Shown piece by piece: positions 4,080 to 5,177 of a stretch of DNA of 5,177 nt. The translations under genes and the position numbers were made by a program. The notes beneath the pieces were generated by a model. That model worked only from the letters and a program-made list of their open reading frames with translations. It searched no databases and was not told the origin of the DNA. The stretch spans positions 1 through 5,177 of the forward strand of contig CAJOIG010000164.1 of assembly GCA_905234575.1 (NCBI GenBank). Direction: 5' to 3'. How positions within the stretch are numbered: the stretch's first letter is position 1; the number at the start of each line of letters is the position of its first letter. This stretch comes from an uncultured Oscillospiraceae bacterium. Its GTDB lineage: Bacteria > Bacillota > Clostridia > Oscillospirales > Oscillospiraceae.

Positions 4080-5177
4080 ATGAGAAAGATCCTTCCTTTC
4101 CTCGCGCTTCTTCTGTGCTGCGTCCTGTGTCTCGGCGTGAGCGGCTTCGCCTCCGGCGAGCCCTCCGGCGGCGGCGCGTTCGTCGCCTCCTCCGAGGCCG
4201 GTTCCGCGATCGTCTACGGCTATGACGGCGGATCGAAGCTCGAGGTCTCCGGGCCCGTGTCCGCCGCGGGGGACGGGACCGTCGTGGAGAACGCCGCGAT
4301 CCTCTCCGTCGGAGCCACCGCCGTGCAGGCCTCCGGCGCGACGGACGTCGTCGTCCGAAACAGCGTGATCGTCGGCATCGATCCCGCGCCGACGGCGCCC
4401 CTGGCCGGCAACCCGGGCAATCTCCTCGTGGCCGGCAACGTCCGCACCACCCTCGGTCTCGGCCAGAGCCAGTTGTATTATGTAAACTCCTCCATCTACA
4501 GCTCCAACTGGGCGGCGCTGTCCACCGACGGCGCGGTGCCCGCGCAGGCGGCGGGGGAGAAGGAGCTCAGTCTCTATGCCTACGGGTCGCTGGCCCGCAC
4601 CCTGGAGGGCGGCTACGGCGCGTACTCCGACCTGTTCTGCAACCTCTATCTCTACGGCTCGGACGTCGAGGCCGCCGAGATCGGCATCATCTCCGGCACC
4701 TACGGCCGGGTGATGATCGGCACCATTGCGGACGGCGAGGCCGACCCGGCCATGGCGGCGCGGCTCACCGACGCCGACCGGGAGGCCCGGGCGGACAAGG
4801 ACCTGGGCTCCGTCGTTTCCGGCGGACGCAACGCCCTGATGATCCACAGCGTGAACCTCCCGCCCTACTGGGTGTACGAGGGCTATTCCCAGGAGGAGCT
4901 GCCCCTCTACGCCACCGAGATCACGGCGCGCGGCAGCACCCTCCGCACAGATCTGGATCTGGACGGCGGCGTCGCCTACGACGCGCAGAAGCAGGCCTAC
5001 ATCGACCACACCGCGGGCAGCGTGATCCTCGTCAAGAGCACCAACACCGACATCGTGCTGGAGGACTGCGTCCTGGAGGCCGATCCCCGCGGCACCGGCG
5101 CGATCCTGCACACCGTCTATAACAACGACACCATGTTCATGAACGCCGTGCCCGACGGCGCGCAGTATCCCGGCGTG
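4080..5177 (+). CDS. Exported beta-helix-like surface protein (incomplete at the window end)
   Basis: The frame is open for 366 codons up to the window edge, so the C terminus is missing. The ATG at 4080 has a GGAG site nine bases upstream. Residues 1-24 form a signal peptide (Arg-Lys start, hydrophobic LPFLALLLCCVLCLGV, cleavage after GFA24); its cysteines lack a lipobox, so a lipoprotein is unlikely. The mature part contains short hydrophobic strands separated by Gly, Asn, Asp and Ser turns, such as ASGATDVVVRNSVIVG (84-99) and SVILVKSTNTDIVLEDCVLE (314-333). This pattern is typical of right-handed parallel beta-helices in secreted adhesins and polysaccharide-binding or cleaving proteins. 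No catalytic motif is recognisable. It has its own promoter after a terminator, so it is a separate unit and probably a host surface protein. The family is inferred from sequence texture alone. Confidence 0.8.
   Translation, partial: MRKILPFLALLLCCVLCLGVSGFASGEPSGGGAFVASSEAGSAIVYGYDGGSKLEVSGPVSAAGDGTVVENAAILSVGATAVQASGATDVVVRNSVIVGIDPAPTAPLAGNPGNLLVAGNVRTTLGLGQSQLYYVNSSIYSSNWAALSTDGAVPAQAAGEKELSLYAYGSLARTLEGGYGAYSDLFCNLYLYGSDVEAAEIGIISGTYGRVMIGTIADGEADPAMAARLTDADREARADKDLGSVVSGGRNALMIHSVNLPPYWVYEGYSQEELPLYATEITARGSTLRTDLDLDGGVAYDAQKQAYIDHTAGSVILVKSTNTDIVLEDCVLEADPRGTGAILHTVYNNDTMFMNAVPDGAQYPGV

Noticed and set aside
3841..4083. 80-codon plus-strand frame over the end of the zinc-ribbon gene
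   Set aside because: It is His/Pro/Arg-rich, crosses the terminator hairpin and promoter, and competes with the better -1 frame that continues the domain.
4056..5111. 351-codon open frame on the minus strand
   Set aside because: Antisense to the signal-peptide-bearing gene at 4080, which has a promoter, ribosome site and plausible protein texture.

Overview
The window looks like a piece of a GC-rich Bacillota (Firmicutes) chromosome carrying a prophage, most likely from a gut clostridial lineage such as Oscillospiraceae. This rests on strong Shine-Dalgarno sequences (GGAGGTGAT, AAAGGAG), sigma-A type promoters, a zinc-ribbon membrane protein of a type common in clostridia, and SPP1/PBSX-type packaging genes. 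The taxon is inferred from these features and not from any database match. By eye the coding DNA is about two-thirds G+C, while the 150-base gap between the two divergent transcription units is clearly AT-rich.

Left part, minus strand (1-1875): the start of a phage head-packaging operon, read right to left as terminase small subunit, terminase large subunit (4-base ATGA overlap), then the N-terminal 88 residues of a portal protein that runs off the window. The small subunit is very short (77 aa) and shows only the C-terminal signature of the family, without a recognisable DNA-binding domain.

Centre (1876-2025): a compact divergent control region with near-consensus promoters firing left into the terminase operon and right into a repressor gene. 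Two copies of a 13-base palindromic element (TACAAGTTTCTTG) lie in it, one complete as a 15-base palindrome, and further half-site matches recur at 13-base steps. These are good candidates for repressor operators. Rightward, 2026-2772 encodes a CI/LexA-type repressor: an N-terminal XRE helix-turn-helix and a C-terminal S24 autoprotease with visible Ala-Gly cleavage site, catalytic Ser and catalytic Lys. The sequence thus suggests a damage-inducible switch acting directly on the packaging operon, with no replication or integrase genes between.

Right part, plus strand (2805-5177): 32 bases after the repressor is a zinc-ribbon, proline-rich-repeat, single-pass membrane protein whose extracytoplasmic domain is split by an apparent one-base frameshift near 3845-3858; the missing tail is intact in another frame to 3988. 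A hairpin terminator follows, immediately succeeded by an extended -10 promoter and an exported beta-helix-like surface protein (4080 to the window end, incomplete, open for 366 codons). These last genes look like host genes or cargo and not phage structural genes; no attachment site, integrase, tRNA, CRISPR array or insertion sequence was seen.
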